DNA from: Isoetes taiwanensis
Lineage: Eukaryota > Streptophyta > Lycopodiopsida > Isoetales > Isoetaceae
Direction of reading: 5' to 3'
DNA length: 64,000 nucleotides
Assembly (NCBI GenBank): GCA_021234155.1
Contig: JAJEKV010000049.1
Location: 4,523,001-4,587,000 of the forward strand
Each line of letters opens with the position of its first letter. Position 1 is the stretch's first letter. The notes under the pieces are model-generated. The model made no database searches, was not told the DNA's origin, and worked only from the letters and a program-made list of their open reading frames with translations. The translations under genes and the position numbers were made by a program. Positions 23,886 to 34,668 of this stretch are shown here, one piece after another.

Positions 23886-24460
23886 GCAAGGAAGTGTTTA
23901 GACACAAAGGAAATCTGTCTAGACTATAACTTACCTTTCTCATCACAGAAGCCCAGATATCCTTTGTATCCTGTCTTCTTTATTACCTCCTTACCGGAAT
24001 AAGCAGTACCTTAGGTCAACTAGAACTTATCATCCTTTCTTGCCTCAGTCGAAATGGGCTGGAATGTGCCTCAGCCTCTTACCTCATCCTTCCTTAGTCT
24101 TCCTTAGGGTCGAAATGGGCTAAGCAGGCGCCATAGCGTGAAGAGACCATAGCCTGAAGAACAGGCGCCATAGCCTGAATGAAAGGCCTTGAGTTGGCTA
24201 CCGCCGACGAGGGGCGCAGCAGAGAAAGAGAAGGAAAAGAGAGGGGAAAAGCAGCGATAAAAAAATGAAAAAAAAGGGAGTGTGAGGAAAATGAAAAGGA
24301 CGAAGAAGGGGAAAGTGGAAAAATTAAGGGGAAACTGGCGGGCGGGCGGGAAGAGAAAAAAAAGTGGCGGAAGAAAAAAATGCCTTAAAGCAACGGAAAC
24401 TGCGCAAAAAAAAAAAAACTCCCAAAATTAAGACATATTTTTAAAATAATTGAATGCTGG
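23886..24460. other. Purine-rich segment, no gene
   Basis: At 24190-24420 the plus strand is strongly purine-rich (GAAAAGAGAGGGGAAAAG-like), with GGCGGGCGGGCGGG near 24339. It could be the relic of a polypurine tract region, but it is 2.5 kb from the 3' LTR. Confidence 0.35.
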
Positions 24461-26943
24461 TTTTATTACTGTCCGGGTTAAAAAAACCCCCGCCCCGAAG
24501 GGTTTTCGAGGGAAAAACCGTAGCAGTAATAAGAATCTTTGTCCAAACCGCACAAGTATACATCAATGTTTATATACATGTCAAGTGTGTGCCCGAGGAC
24601 ATAGCTGATCTCGCATGTCCATAACCTCCTCGAAGATATGATCCCAAAGACCCGCACGGATGTCCGTGGCTCAATGTCACATGTAACGGCTGGCAGGGCG
24701 ACCAACTCAAAGATATCGGTCCGAATTTGATCATATCTTTGGGCAACTTTGAAGGGTATGAGATTCATCCTCAATGACTCCCATTTGGCAAAGATTGACA
24801 GAGCGCCCGGCATGGCTCACCAATCCATCGCCTGTCTCAATTCGAAGATGATGTGCCCCCGTATGCGAATGGAGGCAATGAGTCCGCGCTTTTCATGGGC
24901 AAGTGGGTACCTTGGTAGCATTGCGGGCGTGCTCCAATGTGGGATTTATGTGTATACCGGTAGTGTCTTTGTCTTGACTGTTCAAGGGCATTGGCATCCC
25001 AAAGCTTGCCGAGGAAGCAATCGTCAAGATATTGCCTCAAGCTATGGCGACCGCCTCTGCTTGCACATGTATGCACCGTGCTCTCGCACATTCCATCTAG
25101 CCAAGCATTGAGCTCTTTTTTTTTCTCCAGCAGACCTTGAGGCGCTGCGGCTCCATTGCCATGATATAAGCTAGTTTAGGGAGACGAGCATCGTCCATAT
25201 TGACCACCTTCTGAAAATAGACAATGTGGCGATCAAGGGCCGCCCTCAAGAGGCAAGAATCCTGTCTCCTGCAGTAGAATTTGATATGGGACTGTGGACT
25301 TCACCCCTAGTGCTCGTACTAAGAAGGCTTTCTGGACTTGCTCCAAGTCATTCCAAGTAGCAAGTGATACTACTGGGCCCCATACTTCCACCCCGTATAA
25401 AAGGACAGGCTCCACTAAGACCTTGAACAAAGTGGATCGATGGGCCCAATCATACAACTCCCGCTCTATGACTATTGTTTTGCATTGCATATAGTGCCTT
25501 CCAGCCTGGCCACTGTGAGTCGTATGGATGTGTCCCAGTGCATAGTAGAAGGAAACTCCACTCCCAAATATTTGTATATGGATGCAACTTCCACATTTTG
25601 GCCTCGGTAACTGAAGGAGGGGACCCTCGGTTGATGTGAAGATGATATGAAAACGACCTTAGTCTTGGCCGGGTTGACGCGCATATCGCCGCTTGGCGAT
25701 GTATCGTGTCCGTGGCATCGAGATGTCGTTGTATGTCCGTTGGTGTGTAAGCTAGGAGGTCCACATCATCGCATATATTAACCGGCTCGATGATCCGATA
25801 GAGAAGGTGAGCTCCATCGCCCCCATTATCAAGCAAGCGGCTCTCCAATTGATCAATGTAAAGCCCAAACAATGTTGAGAGAGAGGGCATCCCCGACGAA
25901 CCCCGATCACGCTATCAAATGGTTGGTTTTGTCCGCCGCGAACCGACCCGAGCATCTTTTCGTATAGCTCGGCATTAATCGTGATTCGCAAAATCTACAG
26001 GGAACCCCTACCAATTGCGGTCTTACCCATAGTCTTTCCCGAGGCACGTTGTCAAACGCCCCGCAAAATCCACAAAGCAACAATATAGATCCCGACGGGC
26101 GGTTCCGGCCGTCTTCAATCGAAGTTCGAAGCGTGAAGATGTGGTCAATGGTTGAGTGTCGGTCTGAATCCCGCCGGGGAGGGGCCGCACCTCTCGCCGC
26201 CTACCTTGACACATCAAGCCGCCTTTCGAGAATCCCAAAGAAGCAATTTTGCAAATACCGAACTGACCATGATTGTTCGATAATTACCGGGCATGCCTTA
26301 TATATGGGAACAACTCGCTATTGGTCCACCGCAATGGAAACCTTCTTGTAATGCCTTGTTGAACAAGGCGGTCAAGACCGGTATTATGGACTGGTATCCG
26401 CCCTCGGTTTTCGCCGCGCAAGTGCTCTTATGAAAGTGGAAGGCCTTTGTGCTAGTCCATTGCGATTACTGTGTCAAAGATACCGCAGAGCAAAAGCAAC
26501 TGGTCGACCATAGCTGCGGTGACGATTGTCATCCGATGTCCGCGGGCCAAGCTCCTTCTCGCGGGGATGCAACCGCAATATATCATCGATCAAGGGATCA
26601 AATCTCATGGGTTGTTCTACCCCAAAGGCGGCGCGATTGAAGTCTCCAAGGAGTATGACAACGCCTAACCGCTTATCTTTGCCGTATGTCATCATATAGA
26701 TCGACATAGGGGTCCAGCCTATCCACATCCGAGTGGGTGTGATAGAAGTTGCTTTCTGCATGTGGAAAGTAGCAGCCTGCCACAAAGAGGGGTCTACTAC
26801 TGCAGTTTTGCACACGCATCCACAGGTACCGGTTGTGCTTGTCTGTCTTGAACAAGGAGATTGATTGTGCCAAGGTTGTTCGGTAGTAGCAGGCAACCCC
26901 CCCATGCCCCCGCTTTCCTGTACAATCATTGAAGATTGAGTAG
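24461..26943 (-). mobile_element. LINE copy 2, with internal deletion
   Basis: This is homologous to 12143-15460 of copy 1 on the same strand. The structured element is at 24461-24535. RT blocks include ICDDVDLLAYTP (near 25760) and YKYLGVEFPSTMH. The endonuclease C-terminus VVILLGDFN lies near 26665. Relative to copy 1 about 0.8 kb is missing at about 26400. The copy stops within a few bases of the 3' LTR (26948) and has no tandem tail at 24460, so both ends look cut rather than produced by normal insertion. Confidence 0.82.
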
Positions 26944-26947
26944 AGAC

Positions 26948-28792
26948 TGTAACGGACCTAGCAACCTAGCACCAACATTAAGATGTAAGTAACGTTGCCA
27001 TTATATAAGAGTGCACATGCATGCAATGTGTCCATGCATACAGTGTGTGCATGCATGCATGCAAGGGCATTGCTAGGTTATATAAGCGCAACAATATTAT
27101 TCTTGATTTCTTGGGAAGGAGTTTTCCATGGGAAAGAAGTCTTTTATGTGATGGTGAAGCATTCGGAAGGAGATAGATTGCAGATGGATTGCTGAAGGAG
27201 CGAGTTGCGTTCAGAGATCTGGGAGCGTTGCAAGTGCAGAAGAAGCAAGCGGGATTTCCAGGTGGGGATCAAGCCTTACACCTGGGGTTTTCTAGTGTTT
27301 GTATATAGCTGTGTTGATTTAATAATGATTGCTTTGAACGTAGTATAATTGCCCTCTGTAATGCACGCCGGGTTAAGAAATAAGCAAAAATGTTAATATT
27401 TATTTAGTAAGGTAATAATAAAGTATAAAGTTAAGGAAAGCTAAGGTTATAGGTTTAAAATAAAATATTAAGGGTTAGTTTGGATCAAGGAATTGGGCTA
27501 GTGATTTATTTAGGATTAAAGGCTAAGTTAAGGAGGGGTATGCTACTGGGTAAGTATTTATGATTACGGGATGTGTAGTTTAACAAGATAACTAGTTGTA
27601 TATCTAAACCCTTTGGAAATAACTAAATTAGCAAAGGGAAAATATATGCTAGGGGTATTACTAGTTGGGAATGGGTGCAGGAATTAATAAACTAGTTAGC
27701 AGGGTTATGGAAGCCACCGTCATTAAGGTTATAAGTAGTAATTTGAAGGAAGTTGATCTAGTTAAAAGTAATAAGATATTAGTGAAGGTTATATTTTGCT
27801 TAAGCACCGGGCATTGCATGTTGCATGGTAGAGGTAGTAATGTTTATACGAGCGTATAACTGGATTTCCTTTGTTGCATGAGGTGTAAATTATGGAATTT
27901 CTAAGGTAAATTTGATATGGAAATGTGCCTAGTTGATATTGGGTGGAATTCATAGTATTGTGATCTATGTGTAGTATAATTCTTTGATATAGACCTCTGG
28001 GGCCGGCGTCTAGGTGCGATGGTCTAGACTCGCGGTTATTGCACAGTGCTATGTAAATGGTATTATTTGAACATCGGGCGTTGGTACCGTGATGGTACGT
28101 CATGCACGATTAAGTGGTCCTCCAATGCTGGACGCAGCGTGGATGGGTGTGTACACACGTGGTTACCCTGCCTCTATGTCACTGGCCTGATCAGCCGAGT
28201 TGACCATGCTCAGACCCAGAGGAATATTGGTTGCAATGTTGATGCTATGAATGCTTGGTTATTATATATGTGGTCTTCTTTGTTGGAATTAAGTTGCATT
28301 GGTCATGCTTGCTGGACTAGTTACTTGGATTGCAGGGGCGAGGCTACGGTAAGGTTAGGTTGTTGTTCTAGGTTAACGCCTTGTATTGTTGAAGCTAGAT
28401 ATGTCCTAGATCCCCGATCCCCACTTAGTCCGTGCGAATAACCCCGTGGTTGATGGTATAAGCAGAGGTGCGAGATGCTCCGGAAAGTAGCCAAGCTTCG
28501 GAAAGGCGAGAGTAGAAGTGTGTGATTGCTATTCAATAAACTTGATTATTATTACTATTATTATTATATATGGGCTTGAAGCTATAATTATTAAGAACAA
28601 TCATTGTGTGCGGGGATATTGCCGAGTAATGGGCAAGTATATGTTTGGGACCTTAGAATATGTGTAAAGATTAAATTCGTTACCTAAGTATGCATGTATC
28701 AATTTCTTGAGTCCCAGAGGTTAAGTAGTTCCAATGGTAGAGATCGATGGGATCTCCAGTTACCGAGAGGTTAATTGGCCGGGCCCGTCACA
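26948..28792 (+). repeat. 3' LTR of the giant element, 1,845 bp
   Basis: An uninterrupted LTR with TG...CA ends, containing TATATAAG near 27003 and 27073 and followed by the target duplication TGAAT at 28793-28797. Its continuity across 27435 demonstrates that the LINE at 12059-17793 is a later insertion in the 5' LTR. Confidence 0.9.
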
Positions 28793-28932
28793 TGAATCCA
28801 TATAAAAGCATTGAGAATACTGATTCTACATATAGCATCTTTTCTGGCATGCTCGGACTGTGGCTTAAAGGTATTAATAGCTGACATGAATTTGACCATA
28901 GTTTAGTGTCTTATAGTAAAAATAGATTTCAG

Positions 28933-29394
28933 AAATGGAAATGTTATTAATAACCTAGGCCAGTGCTACGATTGCAATGGATTCTATAGATTGGTTCACA
29001 TGCCGGAAGGCTGGCAAATGAGCTGCACTTTATGCACACAATGAGAGGGAATAAATGCCCTAAGGATTTAGCATACGAAGACTTCATGTTTGCTGATGAG
29101 TATGATTCAGAAGGATACCCAATAAGCTCATACAGTGAGGAAAATTTGAAAGAAGAGTGGTTTTCTGTCGAGTTTGAGGCCTGCCTTGACATTAATCCGG
29201 CTAAGATGGATACTGGAGGGAGAGCTTCCAGTAAACGCCCCTGGCAAAATCTTCATGGGTCTGGTGACTACAAACAGAGATTTGTTGGTATACAAAATGG
29301 TGATGGGAGAAGATATGCTGGCTCTAACTCCTCATACCATAGGAACAACGTCCCTAAGGATGAGGATTCTGAATATGAACTTGAAGACATGCAG
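28933..29394 (+). pseudogene. Candidate host exon with Cys pairs, unrecognised; frame broken
   Basis: After an acceptor-like ATAGATTTCAG the frame reads GQCYDCNGFYRLVHMPEGWQ and then SCTLC, two Cys-x2-Cys pairs about 23 residues apart, and hits a TGA at about 29040. Shifted by one base it continues open, acidic and Ser-rich (DLAYEDFMFADEYDSEGYP, later KDEDSEYELEDMQ), to a plausible donor (ATGCAG|GTTTGG) at 29394. I do not recognise the protein. It could be a zinc-binding exon of a host gene that has taken a one-base frameshift. It lies directly downstream of the giant insertion. Confidence 0.4.
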
Positions 29395-30868
29395 GTTTGG
29401 ATTAATTCTAATATTAGAAATGATTGTTTAATATGGCTCATGCTATGGCATACTATTGCTAAATGAGAACTGATATGATATTGACTGATTCACATGAAGA
29501 TGATCGAGTTTTTGAGTTCAAGCTTCATGTGTACTAATGCATCTTTAGTTGGTTGAATCTACCATACTTCCTTGCTGTTGTATTGCTATAATATGTATGG
29601 TAATGTGATGCTTAAGCGATATTTGCTTTAAAAGTTCTAGTATCTGGTCTGATACATCTCTTATTTTTAATCTTTTATTGCTGGTAGTGATTTGAGGGTA
29701 TAAGGGCTACAATAGGTGATCAGCGAAGAGCTGAGAAACCTAATGTACCTTTTAGCCCCTCACTCATTACCATTCTTATGCTACTGTTGTGTTGGTTGGC
29801 TGCAGATACCGGTTTCTACTCTTATTGTCGTCTTTATGCCTTCAAGTTCATGATCTGGCTATAAAAGAATGATTTTGCAATGGAGTATTCAGGGGAACTC
29901 GCTCATATCGAGTGTTTACTTCATGGTTTTGTATAAGAAAAGGGAGAACTACTGCATCTGGATTTCAATTTTTTTCTTTTCTGCCTACACGAATACATAT
30001 GTGTACTTAATGCATTTTGTACCACAAGATGTTGTGCTGTTTTGCTGTTTTAAGTCTACATATCTCAGACTTGGTATTTGACTATACTCCTAACTTGCTG
30101 GATAACAGGGCAGTACTGCTGTATTTCTGTTATAATGTGGGAAAATATCTCAAAACTCTGTTTTAAAGCATATCCGAATTCTATGGAATTATCCTTTGAC
30201 TTCGTCTATCTTTATATGATCCTATCTTCATGATAATAAAACAGCATCAGATTCTGGAATACATCTTATTGTTACATTACTGAATGCCTAATAAATGTTA
30301 TGCTGAATTATTATGGGAATATGGGATAAGTGTTAAAGGCATGGACTATGTGTGAGTAAATTGCTAAATTGTCTGCATATAGTTGTAAATGATCATGCTT
30401 AAAATTGGTATTATCCATGGGTGTGATATAGGATAAATACTTAAGTTTTAATTCACGCCTGAAATGACTATGACTTGTTCTAGTTGGGTCTAGAAAACAA
30501 ACGACATGGGATGGCCATGCTTGAAATATAGGTAATTCTACAAGTTAAATAAATCAATAATGGCTTGTGAGGATACTTCTGCTCATAACAGTATTTACAG
30601 CCAGGATAACATTCTAATTCTTGTCACAGTACTCATGGTATATCTTGATTAAAATTTAATTCATGGCCGGGTTTTTTTGATCCACTCAAGTTGAATGGTT
30701 TAGGCATACGGCCTGGTTTCCTTATGACCATTCTCAGTTAGTCTGCTAAGAATAATCATTGGCAATTGTCCCATTTAGACTAGTCTAGTCGACTTATTGA
30801 CTGTCTGATTGTTTATTGTTATGGACTAAGTACATATTGTCAAGATATATGTGATATCAAGATCACCA
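29395..30868. other. No gene seen
   Basis: AT-rich, intron-like or intergenic sequence of about 1.5 kb. No domain was recognised. Confidence 0.4.
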
Positions 30869-31177
30869 TGTTGCTCTTGACAGCACTGACAGCACTCAGC
30901 ACATAGGTGCTGACTATGTGCTGAATCAGCACTCCATCAGCACCTACACCAGCTCATCCACTTGCCTTAATTAGCTATGGCATCCACTTGCCTTAATTAG
31001 TTACGGCATAATTAGATGTGGTTGGTAATGGGAGCAGTTATTATTCACTGCCCCTTTTTATATCTTGTATTCATACTTACGTTCAATACAATTCCATTTT
31101 GCCTTTGTTTTGGGAGCTTGCGCTCTCGGATATTGGTGTGCATCCCCCTCTCTCCCTTTCTTGGTGCAACCTTGACA
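30869..31177 (+). repeat. copia 5' LTR (second copia family), 309 bp
   Basis: It begins TGTTGCTCTTGACA and ends ACCTTGACA, directly followed by TGGTATCAGAGC (31178-31189). Inside, GCAC/GTGC words form a possible stem (AGCACATAGGTGCTGACTATGTGCT) and CTTGCCTTAATTAG is duplicated. The left end is inferred from the TG and the usual LTR pattern. No 3' LTR is seen. Confidence 0.7.
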
Positions 31178-31189
31178 TGGTATCAGAGC
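31178..31189 (+). other. Primer binding site, initiator-Met tRNA (second copia)
   Basis: TGGTATCAGAGC immediately after the LTR. Confidence 0.9.
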
Positions 31190-31227
31190 ACTAGGTGTGC
31201 TGAGATTGATTCAAGATCAACACAGCA

Positions 31228-31816
31228 ATGGAGAAGGATGCAAGCTACAACCACATTACCTTCCCTGGCGGTCATGCGATTCAAATCTTTGTCGGCACAG
31301 GTTTCTAGCAATGGAAAAGCAGAATGATCTTCATTCTCAAGGATGAAGGAGTTTGGGGAATTGTTAATGGCCAAGGACCTGTACCGGATGCCAAGAATAT
31401 TGCTGATTTGCATGCTTGGCAGCGCCGAGATGACAAGGCAATGGCATATATCGGGCTCTCCTTAGCTGACTCTATCCTTGATGAGTTCCAGCAAGAGAAT
31501 AGCCACGATTTGTGGCATGCTCTCATTGAGAAGCACGACCAAAAGACCCATAAGATTGGGCACTTGTATGCAGAGGTGATGGATATGTGTTGGGACTAGA
31601 CTGCTGAGTCTTGACGAGTTCTCAGATCACATGAAGCACGCCTTCCAGCAGATTGAAGTTTTTGGAGAAGAGCATCAGATCTCACAGTCGATGCAACTAT
31701 TTTTCTTCCTCAGGTCACTACCTAATGCATTTGATTCTTTGTGCAGCAGCTTCATTCAAGACAAAGATATGGGCTTCCATCAAGCAATCACTTCTTTACG
31801 ATGGAAACCAAAGTAG
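31228..31816 (+). pseudogene. copia gag fragment
   Basis: From the ATG at 31228 the frame reads through a nucleocapsid-precursor-like region. There is an in-frame TAG at 31300-31310 just before QWKSRMIFILKDEGVW, then WQRRDDKAMAYIGLSLADS and a stop at about 31597. A shifted frame continues with LDEFSDHMKHAFQQ and LFFFLRSLPNAFDSL. This is the gag order of plant copia elements (UBN2/DUF4219-like). The element is broken off near 31950, where an unrelated LINE segment begins. It has no protease, integrase or RT. Confidence 0.75.
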
Positions 31817-31959
31817 TGTTCTTTACGATGGTATTGGAAAAGTTAAAACCGGGGGAGGGAAGGGAGGGGGGAGGGGACGCTTGGATAAACAAAAGGACAT
31901 TGAATAATTCTTCTATAAATAATATGCAAAACTCTTTTCTGAGAGCAAAGTCGATCTAG

Positions 31960-32410
31960 TTGACATGCAAACTTTCTTTAAAGACATCCCTGCATCACAA
32001 AGCATTAAGGACGAGGAGATACTTGTTGTCCCCTTGGAAAAGGAAATCTGGGAAACCTTAAAGTGAATGGCAGCTGGCAAAAGCCCGAGTCCGGATGGCG
32101 TTCCCCCATAATTCTACGTTGAGTTTTGGGAATTTATGAAATTTGATGTGACTGTATTCATACAAGGAGCATGGAAAGCTAGCAAACTAAACCCGACTAT
32201 CGATGTTGGCCATATTGCATTAATTCCTAAGGTGGATCATCCTAAAGGTCTGGGGGATTGGAGATCCATCTCCCTTACCAATACTACATATAAGATACTT
32301 GCAAGGATGCTGGCCAACAGAATCAAGTGTGTACTACAACAGGTGATCAACCCCTGCCAATCTGCTTTCTTACCTAACAGCAGTATCCTCGTTCCTATAT
32401 AATAATATTT
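31960..32410 (+). pseudogene. L1-type LINE reverse transcriptase fragment
   Basis: It reads MAAGKSPSPDGVPP, then GHIALIPKVDHPKGLGDWRS, ISLTNTTYKILARMLANRIK and INPCQSAFLPN. This is RT block 0-2 of plant L1 elements (the ALIPK and P-SL-N-YKI motifs). Stops occur after WETLK and VPP. It is a different clade from the monomeric LINEs at 12-27 kb. The fragment is truncated at both ends. Confidence 0.85.
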
Positions 32411-34668
32411 TAGCGTGTGTCCATTTTCCATCATGCCCTAGATCGGAGGGCCCATCTTTCAAGCCAAGATCGGACGGTTTGTGTCATTTTTAGGGTTCAA
32501 TGGTGATGCGCTAGATCGAATTCTGTTGACCGCGAGAACCCTGTTGTTGAACAAGAACGAGAGCTGCCCGGTTGCAATCATCTGCGGGTTCGAGAAGCAT
32601 GATTGGCAAGTCTGCAAGTCTGCGAGTTCGGGATCTGTAGGCTACAGAGACTATGGCATTTATCATTCATTTAAGTGCTTGCCCTGTCTCCATACTATTC
32701 CAGCCTATTGTATCTTGCAGTCTCAGAGATGTCCTCAGTCTGGGCTATTATGATTTCCAATCTAGAAATTTCCTTCATAGTATATTGAGGATGCTTGACC
32801 AAATGCAGACCACACTTATGTTGTATGTGACAATAAGATGGCGTTTATTTCAAACTCAACTAAGGTATAAGGTATGGTAAACCTTGGATTTTCCCAGCTT
32901 TATCTCCGCTGCACTATCGTTCCTGTGGCAAGAAGGGGTTAAGGTTAAGAAGGAATTCGGCCAGTAAGCATATCACGGTGTGTAAATTTTGAACTGAGCC
33001 AACTACAAGAGCCGTTAATTTGTCATTTTCAACTTCTACTTTGGCTTTTCAAATGTCTATTAGAACATTTCAAGGAGATTGCAACTATTTATAGCCTTTG
33101 CATCTGCATTTCTTGCTAGAGTGTTAAGCCAGATTGAGTATAGGTTAGATCTTTTTAGCAAATGTATATTAGATAATTTAAAGGGGATCTTTGCAGCTAT
33201 TCTTGGTCTTTGCAGCTGCATTTCTTGCTCAAGCATCACGCCCCAGTTTTCTATTCACTTCAAATCCTTTGCACATGCAGTATGGGAATAGCCTATATAA
33301 TGAGATGTTTTGCAAGGCCTTTCAAGAAACAACACCTATCAGACGTCGGCATGCAAGTATATGTTTGGAGTAGGCATAATCCTTAGGTTCACATGAGTTC
33401 TCTTAGGTTATTTAGATTCATAATACCATACCACATATTTTTTAGCAGCATACAATTGAAGCTGGCTGCGTTCATATTCTCCGGCCCTCAAATTAATCAA
33501 GTACTGAGTGAAGGCTTCTCACTCTGTGGGTAGCAAAACGCTCATTCACCTGCTACCAGACTCGACCTTCTTCCAATTGAGCCCCGGATCAGGAATCTCC
33601 CCTGTTCTTAGATGAAGCATGGAATCATGCCTCTCTGTGCTTCGAACCTCCTCTTTTGGATGCAAGATGTAGGGAGATAAAAAATTTTCTAGCACCCAGA
33701 TCTGGCTCCTGAAAGGATCGGATGTCTTGCCCTACAACATCCTCAAAAATATAGGCAATGGACAAAGGCAGGGCTTTGCAAGTTTGAAGACTTGACACAT
33801 GCAGAGGGTTGGCTTATTTGGGAGGACATAAAAAGCAAAACCAAAAGCTCTAAGCTTGATAAGAAAATCTATCTCAAGATTATAGGGGTTGCGAGCCATG
33901 GTGTCAAACCAGTGGAGTCTTAATAATACAGAAACATACACGGTTAGGGAGATCTATGCAACTCTGTTGGACACTAGCGAGAGATCTCGAAGCAAATGTT
34001 TTTTGGCCAAAGTTTTATCTTGAACGCACTCCAAAGCCACCGCATTAAATAGAAACTGCCACTTTGCCTACCCAAGAGTTCGATCCTTTGCCTACAAAAC
34101 TTTTTCTAGGTCATCCTTAACTAAACCTCCATATCCACATCATATTCGTACGATTTGTGCATCCAATACAACTTTTCAACCTTTAGACTTTCTTACGTAA
34201 CTCCCTCCCATTTCAATGCCTTCCCCACATTCTAAATACCCTGCTTCGAAACTTTACCCACGTGCAAGATGCATTCCTATTGTGAAATGAAAAGATAAAG
34301 CATGGCATTAAACTTCTACCACATCCTATCATTTTTGCCTCCAACATTTCTAAAATCCTTGTAGCCACCTACACCAACACCCTCACCATTTTGAGAGGCA
34401 TTACCAACGTGCATGTGACAAGGCTCGCTATAGCCTCTTAGTGCTTACATGGCAGCCAATAGAGACCCTAGCCATAAAGATGCTTATCCATTATCAAGTT
34501 TAGTTATCTTATGCCAATTGCAGTTGAAAAGACACAAAAATGGAGGGCAGCTGAAGCGATTTTATGCTTCATCAAATAGCAAATTGCAATAATTATGACA
34601 TCCTTTATTCCAATGTAGAAAGAAAGGCATTTATTGAATGGCGGAGGCCATTGCCTTCACCGCAAACA
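32411..34668. other. No gene seen downstream of the hydrolase gene
   Basis: About 2.2 kb with no convincing coding segment. A few repeated phrases occur (TTTGCATCTGCATTTCTTGCT and TTTGCAGCTGCATTTCTTGCT near 33095 and 33207, an imperfect duplication of about 110 bp). Confidence 0.45.

Larger units (their letters stand above)
11534..28792 (+). mobile_element. Giant non-autonomous LTR retrotransposon (LARD-like) with nested LINEs
   Basis: The LTR begins TGTAACGGACC and ends GGGCCCGTCACA. The 3' LTR is 26948-28792 (1,845 bp). The 5' LTR is 11534-19090 because a LINE is inserted in it. TGAAT flanks both outer ends (11529-11533 and 28793-28797), so both LTRs belong to one insertion. The primer site TGGTATCAGAGC at 19093-19104 is complementary to initiator-Met tRNA. 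The 7.86 kb interior has no gag, protease, RT or integrase that I can recognise and is occupied by several LINE pieces. A long-LTR, non-coding element of this kind is what is called a LARD. I see no polypurine tract before the 3' LTR, because LINE sequence runs right up to it. Confidence 0.85.
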
